DNA from: Blastobasis lacticolella
Taxonomy: Eukaryota > Arthropoda > Insecta > Lepidoptera > Blastobasidae
Assembly: GCA_905147135.1 (NCBI GenBank)
Contig: LR990042.1
Location: forward strand, 14,561,545 to 14,625,544
Direction of reading: 5' to 3'
DNA length: 64,000 nt
The notes under the pieces are model-generated. The model did not search any database. It saw only the letters and a list, made by a program, of their open reading frames with translations, and was not told the origin of the DNA. Position numbers and translations under genes: made by a program. Shown piece by piece: positions 34,667-44,106 of this stretch (its first letter is position 1; each line of letters begins with the position of its first letter).

Positions 34667-35349
34667 TTACATGGATGCATTATTCAGAATTACATTAGCA
34701 AAGCACTCATCACTGCTAGAGTTAACAGAGCTAGGCCTCCATCCTGCGGCCTTTCTAATTTGATCGATGCTGACACCTAGCCGGTGCGTCGCCGAAGCAG
34801 CAGCATGGCGGGTGCTATGCACAGTGAATGATAATGTATCAATTCCACTTTTGGCTAAGGTACTCTTAACCCATCTACTTAAGGTTTGCGTGCCTACTGG
34901 CCTATGTGGTTTCTTTAAACCAATAAATAAGGTGTCTGTGTGAGACCGGAGTGACTCCGTCTTACGTAGGTAGTCGCTCAATGTTCTTCCAGGACAAATC
35001 TGAGGCCTATTATTGAAAAACGGAAGAATTAGCAATGGTTGTGTTGACCCAATACGGGACGTTTTGATGAGATCAGAAATCTTTATCTTTATCTTTGACG
35101 GGAATATTTCAATATTGCTAACTTTGATTAACAAAATTAACGATTAACAAGCGCTAAAAGAGTAATTAATTTATGTGAAAGTTCTTCAAGTGTCAGATCT
35201 TGGTTGGGGTACCTCTGTTCAAGAAAATTTAAAACAACTGAGGTATCCCACGTTTCATTGTATTTAGGGATTGTGGGCCTAGATCTTCTAGATCGAAACA
35301 CCCCCTTAAAGAATCTATTTAGATCGTCATTTTGCTTATTAATTAACAT
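34667..35349 (-). pseudogene. Tyrosine recombinase of a DIRS-like retroelement, broken
   Basis: Two minus-strand frames, 35349-35137 and 35134-34667, together make one phage-integrase-type recombinase. The N-terminal core-binding part has FFKGVFRSRR, YNETWDTSVVLNFLEQRYP and LSHKLITLLALV. The catalytic part has TLSRWVKSTLAKSGID, HSTRHAAASATHRLGVSID and RKAAGW. The HxxR box (HSTR) and the W are kept. The first catalytic Arg region falls at the frameshift and is lost, and the position expected to hold the nucleophilic Tyr near the C-terminus has no Tyr (CFANVILNN). DIRS elements use this enzyme in place of an integrase; a Crypton-type source is an alternative. No RT or RNase H of the same element is next to it. 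Confidence 0.75.
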
Positions 35350-35366
35350 AGCTTAACCTAATAGTT

Positions 35367-36230
35367 TTAATATAATAGTATAAACAAGTCAATGTTGCGT
35401 TTTTTCTTTAAAGATTCAGTAATTACGAATGGAGACTTTATTTCCAGACTACGGCAAGCCTCGGTGTAATCGTATCGCTCTCGGCCAAAAATCGGGCAGT
35501 TTTCAATAAGATGTTCAAGGGTCTGGCAGGTGGAGTCGTCACAAGGACAGACGTTATTCTCTGTAATTTTGAATCTTTTGAGATAGGCCTTGTGGAAACC
35601 GTGTCCAGTTAGGATCTGTGTAAAGTGAAAGTTTACACAGGTTTGGTTCCACAGGGTATCTATGGCATCAAGACTTGGGAGAATGCGTCTGGTGTGCGAG
35701 CCTTGTTCCGCGCTCATATACCGTCGCTGCCAGGTTTCACGGCTACGAAGCTTCACCTTGTGTTTCACATAGGACAAAGGAAAGCAGATATAATCCGGTG
35801 TCTTGTGGAGAACAGCGGCGCTATGGGCAGCTCGGTCAGCAGCTTCGTTGCCCGCTATACCGGTGTGTCCTTTTATCCAGGCTATCTCCAGCCTCCCCGT
35901 TCCCGTGCGACTGGCAGTGGTCAGATGTCCCATGAGGAGCATCGCCCATAACCACAAAGAAGGATCACAGCCCACAATATCCGGTAAGTATGTGGGTTCT
36001 GATACCAGTTGCGTGAGATCATTGGCCTGAGTAAAGTCATGAGCGGATCTCCCGGCAGGGTTGGTACGATAGCTTGACCCTAGCCACTCAAAATAATGAT
36101 AATTAAAGTCTTCTAATACTACAAACTCAGCGGAAGGATACCGCTCAAGAAGTTCGTCGATAGCGCATCGAATGTGCTCGAAAAACCAATTTGTGACATC
36201 TACGGTTGTTGTATAGGCATGCGTAGACAC
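35367..36230 (-). pseudogene. LINE with endonuclease joined to RNase H by an internal deletion
   Basis: A 287-codon minus-strand frame begins inside an AP-type endonuclease (YPSAEFVVLEDFNYHYFEWL, then SAHDFTQANDLTQLVSEPTY). It passes, around residue 90-110, straight into an RNase H domain (LEIAWIKGHTGIAGNEAADR) and ends with a Cys/His tail (CPCDDSTCQTLEHLIENCP). The whole reverse transcriptase is missing, yet the frame is unbroken. The endonuclease box, usually GDFN, reads EDFN. RNase H after RT is found in I/R1/LOA/jockey-group LINEs. Upstream, 36231-36400 continues the endonuclease in shifted frames. It is a dead copy. Confidence 0.8.
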
Positions 36231-36524
36231 GGAATGAACCCATCTGTTCTACGCACACCCACACAACAGATTCATCACTTAGCTAAATGGCAAGACGTCA
36301 ACAGCAGATATAATGCAAACACTAGCGCGAGGAAGAAACCTGTGTTCCAACTTGTACAAAGGATAGTGGAGATACGAAGTGTCGGCCGGAGGTGATATCT
36401 GTGTTTCAGTCAGGAAGAGTAAGGCAAGATTCGCAGTCACAAGGTACCTAGTGATGTACGGCGTTCAGGTTGAAGATAGGGCCCCCCCCTGATTTGCAAA
36501 AGTCACACATCATCACAGCACCTA

Positions 36525-37720
36525 AGCTAAAATGACAAAAATTTCGAGCTTGCTTCGCTCGCTCATTCATTCATTAGTCATACCAGCTTTTAAGACCCAA
36601 AATATAAGAGAATTCGAGCTCGCGTCGCTCGCTCATTCATATGTTTCAGTTACTTTTCTTACCGTGTGCCAAGCTCGTTGCGGTTCATTGATTTCCCTAA
36701 GTTACATTTGTAAAGATTACCCCTTGCTATTAAGATCTAAAATGTCAAAAATTTCGACCTCGCTTATTCATTCTATATCACCTCAGGCTTTTATATCCCA
36801 AAATATGATGAATTTCTAGCTCGGTCCGCTCGCTCATTCATTCGTAATCACCCCAACTTTTACAATTCAAATGTTAAAAATTTCGAGCTCCTTGTTCGCT
36901 CATTTATAGGTTTCAGATACTTGTCTTATCATTCACCTAGCTCGTTGCGGTCACTCATTCATTGATTTCCTTCAATGAGCAGTTTTCCAATAGGTTTCTA
37001 AAGTATTCCTAACCACTCACTAGATGGCGCCCCGACAATTTTGTTAATTGATAATCGCTTGAAATATATATACATTGGGTACGTTGTATTGGATAATATT
37101 GTATTTGTCAATAGTTTTCAACCATTTTAGAGGTTGTAATAATAATGGAACATAGTGCCAACTTCTTAAATATATCTTTCACATTTCGTTCAACCTTTAA
37201 CAGTTATGATTATATTTAAAAACATTTTATTTTTAGGTTTAGTATTAGTTGGCTGCATAAAATCACTGCCACCATAATACAGATTAAAAAAAGATTACCA
37301 AAATTGTAGGAGCGCCATCTATTGATGCTTTTTTAAACCAACTATCAATACCTACTGGAAAAGTCCTCATTACTATTGTGAAGATCACATCCGATCAGAT
37401 CAGATCAGATCCATTGCTGTTAAGAACAAAAATGACTAAAATTGCGAGCTCGGTCCACTCGCTCATTCATTCAATAATCACCTGAGACTCTTATGACCTA
37501 AAATGTCATAAATTTCAAGCGACCTCAAACGTCAAAACTGTCGAGCTCGCTCCGGTGGCTCATTCATTGTTCTCTCTAGCTTTTAAGAGCCAAAATGTCA
37601 AAAATTTCTAGCTCGCTCCGCTCGCTCATACATTCGTTGTTCTCCCCCAGGTAGTAAAACCTAAAACTTCTGAGCTCGCTCTGCTTGCTCATTGATTTAT
37701 TGATCAACCTATTATCGCTC
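36525..37720. repeat. Degenerate satellite, ~66-70-bp units, split by MITE M1
   Basis: About ten units contain TTCGAGCTCGCTCCGCTCGC followed by TCATTCATT and TTTTAAGANCCAAAATGTCA. Spacing between neighbours is 56-70 bp, or twice that where one has decayed. The array is interrupted by MITE M1. Confidence 0.75.
36973..37371 (+). mobile_element. MITE M1, near full-length copy inside the satellite
   Basis: It runs from CAATGAGCAGTTTTCC to CCTACTGGAAAAGTCCTCATT. The body matches 7103-7520 closely. Confidence 0.85.
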
Positions 37721-38464
37721 ATGATTGATACACATAATTTTGACATTTGCGGGGGGCAACCAACCAACCAACCTTAACTAAATCCTGTATCCGCGCCTGG
37801 GCGGCGGTGACCACTTTCCGTCAGGCCGCAGCTTATCTGTTTGTCTGCCGTATATAATAAAAAAGTACAAAATAGCATCAATAAAATTGCTTTGGGGACA
37901 AATACTTGATAAAAGTTAAAACCACACGCGTTTATGTCACTCTGCCTTGCATTAAGTAAACGATTTTTCCCCCATTTTTTACTATAATATACCAATGAAA
38001 GTTACATTTATATAATCCAGATATTCAGAATTTTTTTTTTTCATATTGATATCTTACTTTCAGGTTTTACGGGCTTTGTCAAATATTTTGGAAAGCCAAA
38101 ACTTTGTACCAGAAATGAATTTGTCGTCCTTTAATAGTACCATTGGCGATAATTCCACACTTAAAACATGTTTGCCTATGTGAGTAGCATCAGGACACGC
38201 GCTCCTTACGTCCCTATTCGCTCATCAGTCGGCGGCGCTCGAGCTGTGAAACGGAAGTGTGCACAGAGGATTTTTTATTTTTGCCTTGCCGCGGTCAGTA
38301 TTCTTGTCAAGTTTATTAGCCTATTACTTGTATAAAATGAGATTTTCTACCAAACTATTGTTTTTACCAGTTTATTAAGGCCCTAAACTTTACGACAGTT
38401 ATGAGTTTAAGAATATTTGCTGGAAATATTTCGTGATTTTCAAATGAGTTCTCAGAACTACCTA
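37721..38464. other. Intergenic spacer, nothing recognised
   Basis: No supported gene. TTACTTTCAG at about 38052-38062 is an acceptor-like site without a partner. Confidence 0.35.
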
Positions 38465-39505
38465 CTGGGGGCAATTGTACCAGCGTCGGTGGGGCCACAG
38501 GTGTAGCGGTACAATTAACCCCGATACTTACTATTACCTAAACAATAGAATAAACTAAACCTAGTTAAATTAATATTGTGTTTACTATTAAGGCAAGTAT
38601 ACAAAAAGAAGCGGAAGAAGCTGATATGAGAAAGAGAGCCAAAGAAGTTAATAAGGATCTCGGGAGCTTTGTAAAGGATAAAGGCAAAGGAAAAAGAAAG
38701 GGAAAAAAGCAAACCAAATACGTCAATAATAAAAACTAAAGAAAATGACCCTGGGAGCTGTGAAGAAGAAAAAGAAGAGTGGTATTGTATTATGTGTATG
38801 GTATCATATAGTGCCAGCCGGCCCAACGAAATTTGGGTTCGGTTCTCACAATGCGTAATGTGGGCACACGAAGAATGTACACCACAAGAAGCTGATTATA
38901 TTTGCCATAACTGTATATCTGAATAGTTTTTATCAATGATAATTGTTTAGGGTTAATTGTACCAGGGGTCAATTGTACCTTCATACAAATAAACAATTCT
39001 TGATTTTAAGTATAAATATCATTATTATTAAGCTAATTATTTACTCAGAAGAAACGTTCAAACCAAAAAGATGAGTATATTATGTAGAAGTTGATAAGTT
39101 TTTGTTCCAAGGGACGAAAAGTAATGTTTTATTTTTTCTAAGTTTAAGTGTTGCTTTTGTTAGCTGATTTATTGAAATTTTGGTTTCTAATAATAAAGAC
39201 CAATTGTAACGGGGTAATACTGCAAACAGTTATTAAATTATGATTTATGATACATATTAAATGAGTTTTATTATCCAATATGTTATTGGTACAATTGACC
39301 CATGTATGGGGTTAATTGTAGCAGGGGGCATCTTTCGGTTTAAATTAGATTTTCATTGAGGTTTCTGAAGAATACATTAACTTTGAATATATAGATATGT
39401 AGCATATGAGAGTGGGTTTTTCAGTTTAGATACGAGGTTAACTACATTTTGGTAGATTGCTTACTATCGACCAATGTTTAAAAAATGGTACGATTGTCCC
39501 CGGTC
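38465..39505 (+). pseudogene. pogo/Tigger-like element relic with transposase C-terminus (PHD-like)
   Basis: Imperfect inverted ends CTGGGGGCAATTGTACC and GGTACGATTGTCCCCGG lie next to TA (38463-38464, 39506-39507). GGTACAATT motifs recur subterminally. Inside, 38611-38740 codes a Lys-rich stretch (KRAKEVNKDLGSF). After a frameshift, 38728-38926 codes a Cys/His cluster EEWYCIMCMVSYSAS, FSQCVMWAHEECTPQE, YICHNC ending at a TAG. Such a PHD-like tail follows the DDE domain in many lepidopteran pogo-type transposases. The DDE core is deleted. Confidence 0.65.
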
Positions 39506-39541
39506 TACCCTATCTACTTCTAGATAAATATAAGCCCCTAA

Positions 39542-40926
39542 CACCCGGTTTCTGAAACGCTTGTCAACGCAAAAATCACGTAACAGCTTGTTAAACTCTG
39601 ATTAAATGCAGTTTGGGTTTCTGAAAGGGCCAATTGACGACTTGTTAACAGCTTGTCAACGGATTGTCAAATCTCCAATTTCGGCTGATTAATGTAATTT
39701 TGGGTTTCCGGAAAGGTTTTTCTCATGTTAACTGTATGTTATCGCCTTGTTATTTTAATTAGCGAAAATCGACCAATTAACCGATTGTCAAAATAAATTA
39801 TATCCGATTTTCTTGGTCTAGGTCTTGGTCCTGGCCCTGGTACAGGTCCTAGTTTTGGTCCAAGGCAAAGTCCAGGTCTAGGGTCCAGGTTCTGGTCCAG
39901 GATCATGACCAAAACTGCAACCTTGATCACAATTTGAGCTTGAACCAGAACCAGGACCTAGACCAGTGCCAGCACATAGACCATAAATATTAGCTGGACC
40001 AGGACCTGGTTCTGGGCCAGGACATGGACCTGAACCAGGACCAGGACCTGAACCACGGCATTGTCAGGGTCCAGGACCTGGACCTGAACTAGGAGCTGGT
40101 CCGGGGCCAGGGCCTGAAGCTGAACCAGGACCTGGTGCGGGGCCAGGACCTGGACCTGAACCACGAAGTGGTCCAGTTTCAGGACCTGGACCTGAACCAG
40201 TACCTGGTCCTGTTCCAGGACCTGAGGGCCTATCGGCTATCTCAGTGAACAACTGAATTTGACATAAAAAAATCTGACACTACTCTAATTTGGTACTAAT
40301 TTGGTAGACGCTATTGCCAGTTTTCAACGTAGATGACGTGTGTAGAATTATCTAGTGTCAAATACAGTTGTCAACTGAGTTAGCCAATAGCCCCGCTGGA
40401 CCTGAACCAGTACCTGGTCCGGGGCCAGTACCTAGACCTGAACCAGGACCTGGTCCGAAGCCGTGGGAGGACTGTATTCAGCAGTGGACCGGGACTCACC
40501 TAACTGCCTAAAGATGATGATGATGGGATTACTGATCCACTGGAACCCGTGACCCTATTACATAAATATTGTTATAATTTCTCTTTTCTCGCTCTGTATG
40601 TTTTTTTTTTATAATATTTGATTTTACACGAAAATTATACAATCGCTATCAGTTTCATCTAAAAGTTGAATATCCCGCCGCTATCAAAAGGCCGCTAGAG
40701 ACAGAGACAAATCAATGCGTTAGACAGAAACATACATATATGAGTGAATGAATGTGACTGATTTTAGCAGGGGTAGCCAGACAAAAAAATTGATCTCTTG
40801 TTAACGGTCGATTAGCTAACAATAGATTGATTGGCCTTTCGGAAACCCACAGTGATTTAACAGCTTGTTAAATGTGACAGTCTGTTAGCCAATCAATGAT
40901 TTGACATGCGTTTCAGAAACCAGGTG
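39542..40926. mobile_element. TAA-flanked inverted-repeat element H1, copy 2 (1385 bp)
   Basis: It has the same ends and TAA flanks as copy 1 (39539-39541, 40927-40929), the same 36-bp minisatellite (39815-40230 and 40390-40465) and the same LINE-like tail with (GAT)n at 40460-40540. A 160-bp stretch within it (about 40230-40392) that begins CTATCGGCTATCTCAGT and ends ACTGAGTTAGCCAATAG looks like a further small inverted-repeat insertion. Confidence 0.75.
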
Positions 40927-40929
40927 TAA

Positions 40930-41446
40930 GCAGAGCGCGGCAATTTTAAACTTTCCCCCCTTTGCGGTAATGGTAAGAGGTTTCGAGGTCATAGTAAGTC
41001 CCCAGCTTTAGGGACTCTGCTGAAAAATAACTTTCAATGACATTCATTTCAAGGCCGTAGCCATGTCTTCACGTCCTCACAATAACACGATAGTAGTCTG
41101 GACATTATTGCAAAACAGTTGTTTGTTTCGTTTCGTCTGATGGCCCTAGTTGCCAATGCCTAATAAAAAAAAATTACTCAATATGTCATTGTCATGTGTC
41201 AAAATGACCGAATTGATTTTGTTTGAATTTTGCTAATTGTAGATTATCAAACTAGAATAAATAAATGTGTTCTATGGATTCATTTTAGTTTGTTACCATT
41301 TTCAAATGGTTATAAATAAATAATTATTCGCTGCTATTTTAAGATCACATTATAAAATCAAACAGTTGCCAAATAATGCACGAAGTGCAATCGTAACATT
41401 AGGACCGTGTAGTGTATTCCAATCAAGTATTTAGCATAAAAGCAGA
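40930..41446. other. 5' flank of the 41.4-kb gene
   Basis: There is no separate gene. The DNA just upstream of 41447 (ATTTAGCATAAAAGCAGA) is the likely 5'UTR and promoter; I see no clear TATA or initiator. Confidence 0.4.
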
Positions 41447-42117
41447 ATGGAAATATTCGAAAGAATTTACCGTAAATTGTGTGGACAGTTTAGTAATTTA
41501 CCAGTTACAGTTCCAAATGCAATTAATAGCATAAATAAATCGATTAGCACTATTAAAGTACCACCAATTACAAGAGACAATGTTTTGTTTTACTATATGC
41601 CTATGCAAGGCCTGGTCAGTTACACAACATTGTCAATAAGTGTTATGAATCCTCATCTCATGGTCAGGTTTGTAATGCATTGTATTCTTTCTACCCTAAA
41701 CAGCCAACTGGAAACATCTCCCAGTTACTCACCTACATTTTAATATTTTCCAGGTTGTTTCCGAAACGAGATGTTACTGACCTGTTGTTCCTGACTGCCG
41801 GTGGAGGTGTAGGGTTGTGGCTTTGGGCAAGACCTCATATGTCAGCTGCTACCCCAGCAAGGAGATTCTCCTGGGCATTTTTGGGTGGTTGCCTTTGGCC
41901 TTTGGGTTCTATATTCTTATGGGCCATTTTAAGAAGTGCAATTGGCAAAAGGCCTGTTTTTGGGACAATATTAGGCATAACGACTGGAGCTGTACTTACC
42001 AACACTGCTTTAGATTACTTCAACTATGTAGAACTTATGTTTTGTGGAGAGTTGCATATTCCAGAAGAAACATACAGTCCAAACAGTGATGATGAAAAAT
42101 ATGACATTGATATTTAA
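41447..42117 (+). CDS. Predicted multi-pass membrane protein of unknown function, 194 aa, 2 exons
   Basis: Exon 1 is 41447-41667 (MEIFERIYRKLCGQFSNLPV...). The intron 41668-41753 (86 bp) starts GTTTGTAATG and ends TTTTCCAG. Exon 2 is 41754-42117, and the codon AG|G (Arg74) bridges them. An amphipathic N-terminal helix (1-25) is followed by three hydrophobic, glycine-rich stretches at about 84-100 (LLFLTAGGGVGLWLWA), 114-134 and 142-160, then an acidic tail (NSDDEKYDIDI). There is no cleavable signal peptide. The ATG at 41447 is the first in a good context. Polyadenylation signals AATAAA occur at about 42135 and 42281. I do not know the family; an inner-membrane mitochondrial or ER protein would suit the layout, but that is inference. 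It sits between a TAA-flanked TE and a mariner relic. Confidence 0.75.
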
Positions 42118-42338
42118 AATTTAATGTTTTGTAAATAAATACAAATAATAATTAATGTTACAAAAAAATTAATTTAGTGAGTTGCACATCAATTAGCAGT
42201 TAAGATTTTCATGTCAGTATGCACTTCATTGGGAGTTGTGAATTTATGTCTAGTCTGTGTATTGATTGCTTAGAAGTAATAAAGTACCTATAAAATTATA
42301 TTAAATATATATTTTTTTTGTAATGTTACCAACCTCAA

Positions 42339-42467
42339 GAGCGTAGGTAGCCAGGCAGTTCAGTATCCAACTCATAAGCAAGAGGTACCGGTTTCGAATC
42401 CCACCGTGGCCATGTACCAATGTCTCTTTTCTGAGTCACAACCGGGACATTAACGCCAAGATGATTA
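42339..42467 (+). mobile_element. SINE family A, internally deleted short copy
   Basis: The tRNA-like head (GAGCGTAGGTAGCCAGGCAG... GGTTTCGAATCCC) joins directly to the family 3' end (CACAACCGGGACATTAACG), with about 200 bp of body missing. Confidence 0.8.
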
Positions 42468-42897
42468 TATTTTATTTTATTGTAATGTTACCTACCTAAC
42501 TAATTGTTTGCTATTTGTGAATTTTCTTTCTTTGTTTGAATCAATTAAATAGATAAATGATATCCTCGATGTGGCAACAAATGACTTGCAGCTTACTTCC
42601 AGCAAAGTCTACACTACTTACTACTATATACAAAATACATTACTTTTTTCATCAAAATATGAGTAAATAAATAAAATGTGCATTACTCAATAGTACGGCT
42701 GCTTAGTAGCATTACTTATTTTCTCATTTCTGAAAGTGCTTTTGGCATAGATTTATTTCTAATTCATACAATTGAATATCATAATTACGGTAAATTTACC
42801 ATAGTTACGGTGCACTTGGCAACACTGGACTTAGCAGCCTATAAGAGACGTACTGGTCATTTATTAACTGATAATTTAAATAAAGAATAGGGTGGTA

Positions 42898-43513
42898 AAA
42901 TCGAAACAACTACTGAAGCGGTACGCAAAGGGAGGTCACAGAAAAATTTTGTTTACGGATGAGAAATTTTTACAATTGAGCAACATTTTAACAAACAAAA
43001 TCCCAATTAGTCGACAGAGTGCAACGTGGGTATTATCCGACTTCAGTGATGGTTTGGTGGGGTGTTAGCTATGAAGGAGTGACTGAGCCATACTTTTGTG
43101 AAAAAGGTATCAAAACATCGGCACAAGTGTATCAAGATACCATTCTTGAGAAGGTAGTTAGGCTCCTTAACAACACCATGTTCAATAATTAAGAATGGTC
43201 CTTCCAGCTAGACTCGGCGCCGGGTCACAAATCTCGGTTCACGCAGTCTTGGTTGGAATCGAACGTTTCCGACTTCATCAGAGCTGACGACTGGCCGTCG
43301 TCTAGTCCCAATCTTAATCCGCTGGATTATGATTTATGGTCAGCTTTAGAGAGTACGGCTTGCTCTAAACGCCATGATAATTTGGAGTCCCTAAAACAAT
43401 CCATATGATTGGCAGTGAAGAATTTTCCCATGGAAAGAGTGCGTGCTTCTATCGATAACTGGCCTCAACGTTTAAAGGACTGTATTGCAGCCAATGGAGA
43501 CCACTTCGAATAA
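42898..43513 (+). pseudogene. mariner-like transposase fragment, DD37D spacing
   Basis: Frameshifted remains of a Tc1/mariner DDE transposase: KRYAKGGHRKILFTDEKF holds the first Asp. After a shift, VMVWWGVSYEG leads to QLDSAPGHKS (second Asp) and DWPSSSPNLNPLDYDLW (third). From the second Asp codon (43211) to the third (43325) there are 37 intervening residues, as in the maT/DD37D group rather than DD34D mariner. It ends at TAA 43511-43513. The N-terminal DNA-binding domain is missing and there is an in-frame stop, so it is inactive. Confidence 0.8.
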
Positions 43514-44106
43514 GCTTTTTAAATTGTTTTATATTTACGTATTAAACTAACACATTGTAAAAGTAATTAATGTTATTTGCAATAGAAAAATATATTTTTT
43601 CTTTATTACAATATTTATGGCAAGACTAGGTATAGTGTTATTGTTTCACTCGAAAACTGCTGAATGGATCTTCATGCGGTTTTCAACAATATATAAAAGT
43701 GATTCAAGAGAAAGGTTTATAGAGTAGGACAACACGCGAACGAAGTACCGGGCAGAAACACAAAGACAAGAATCAAAAAATTCTTGTGTATCAGTGCAGC
43801 CTCAGTCAAATGTTATGGCCATGCTCTGTTAAATTATTCAATGCTAATAGGCCAACAAATTACAGCTGGTCAAGGACAAAAAAATAAACCTCCATTATTT
43901 CATATTTATAAAATTTTAAATATTTATTCTGCAATGAATCATGTAAACACTTCTAAATGTTTTATTTTTGAAGATGGTACAATTTAGTTTATGTTTTCGT
44001 ACTTCTAGCTCTGTCACCTGTGACTGATTAAATAGGGTATTTAGATATGAATACAAAATAGATTTACTTATTTATTTGATCAATGATCAGCTATAAATGG
44101 AAATGT
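43514..44106. other. Intergenic region between the mariner relic and the eIF3g 3' end
   Basis: 43650-43770 is a common repeat scrap (CTGAATGGATCTTCATGCGG...). The minus-strand AATAAA at about 44075-44069 is the likely eIF3g poly(A) signal. There is no other gene. Confidence 0.45.

Noticed and set aside
42678..42890. A 70-codon host exon just before the mariner relic
   Set aside because: There are no splice sites or family match. It probably lies in degraded TE or spacer DNA.
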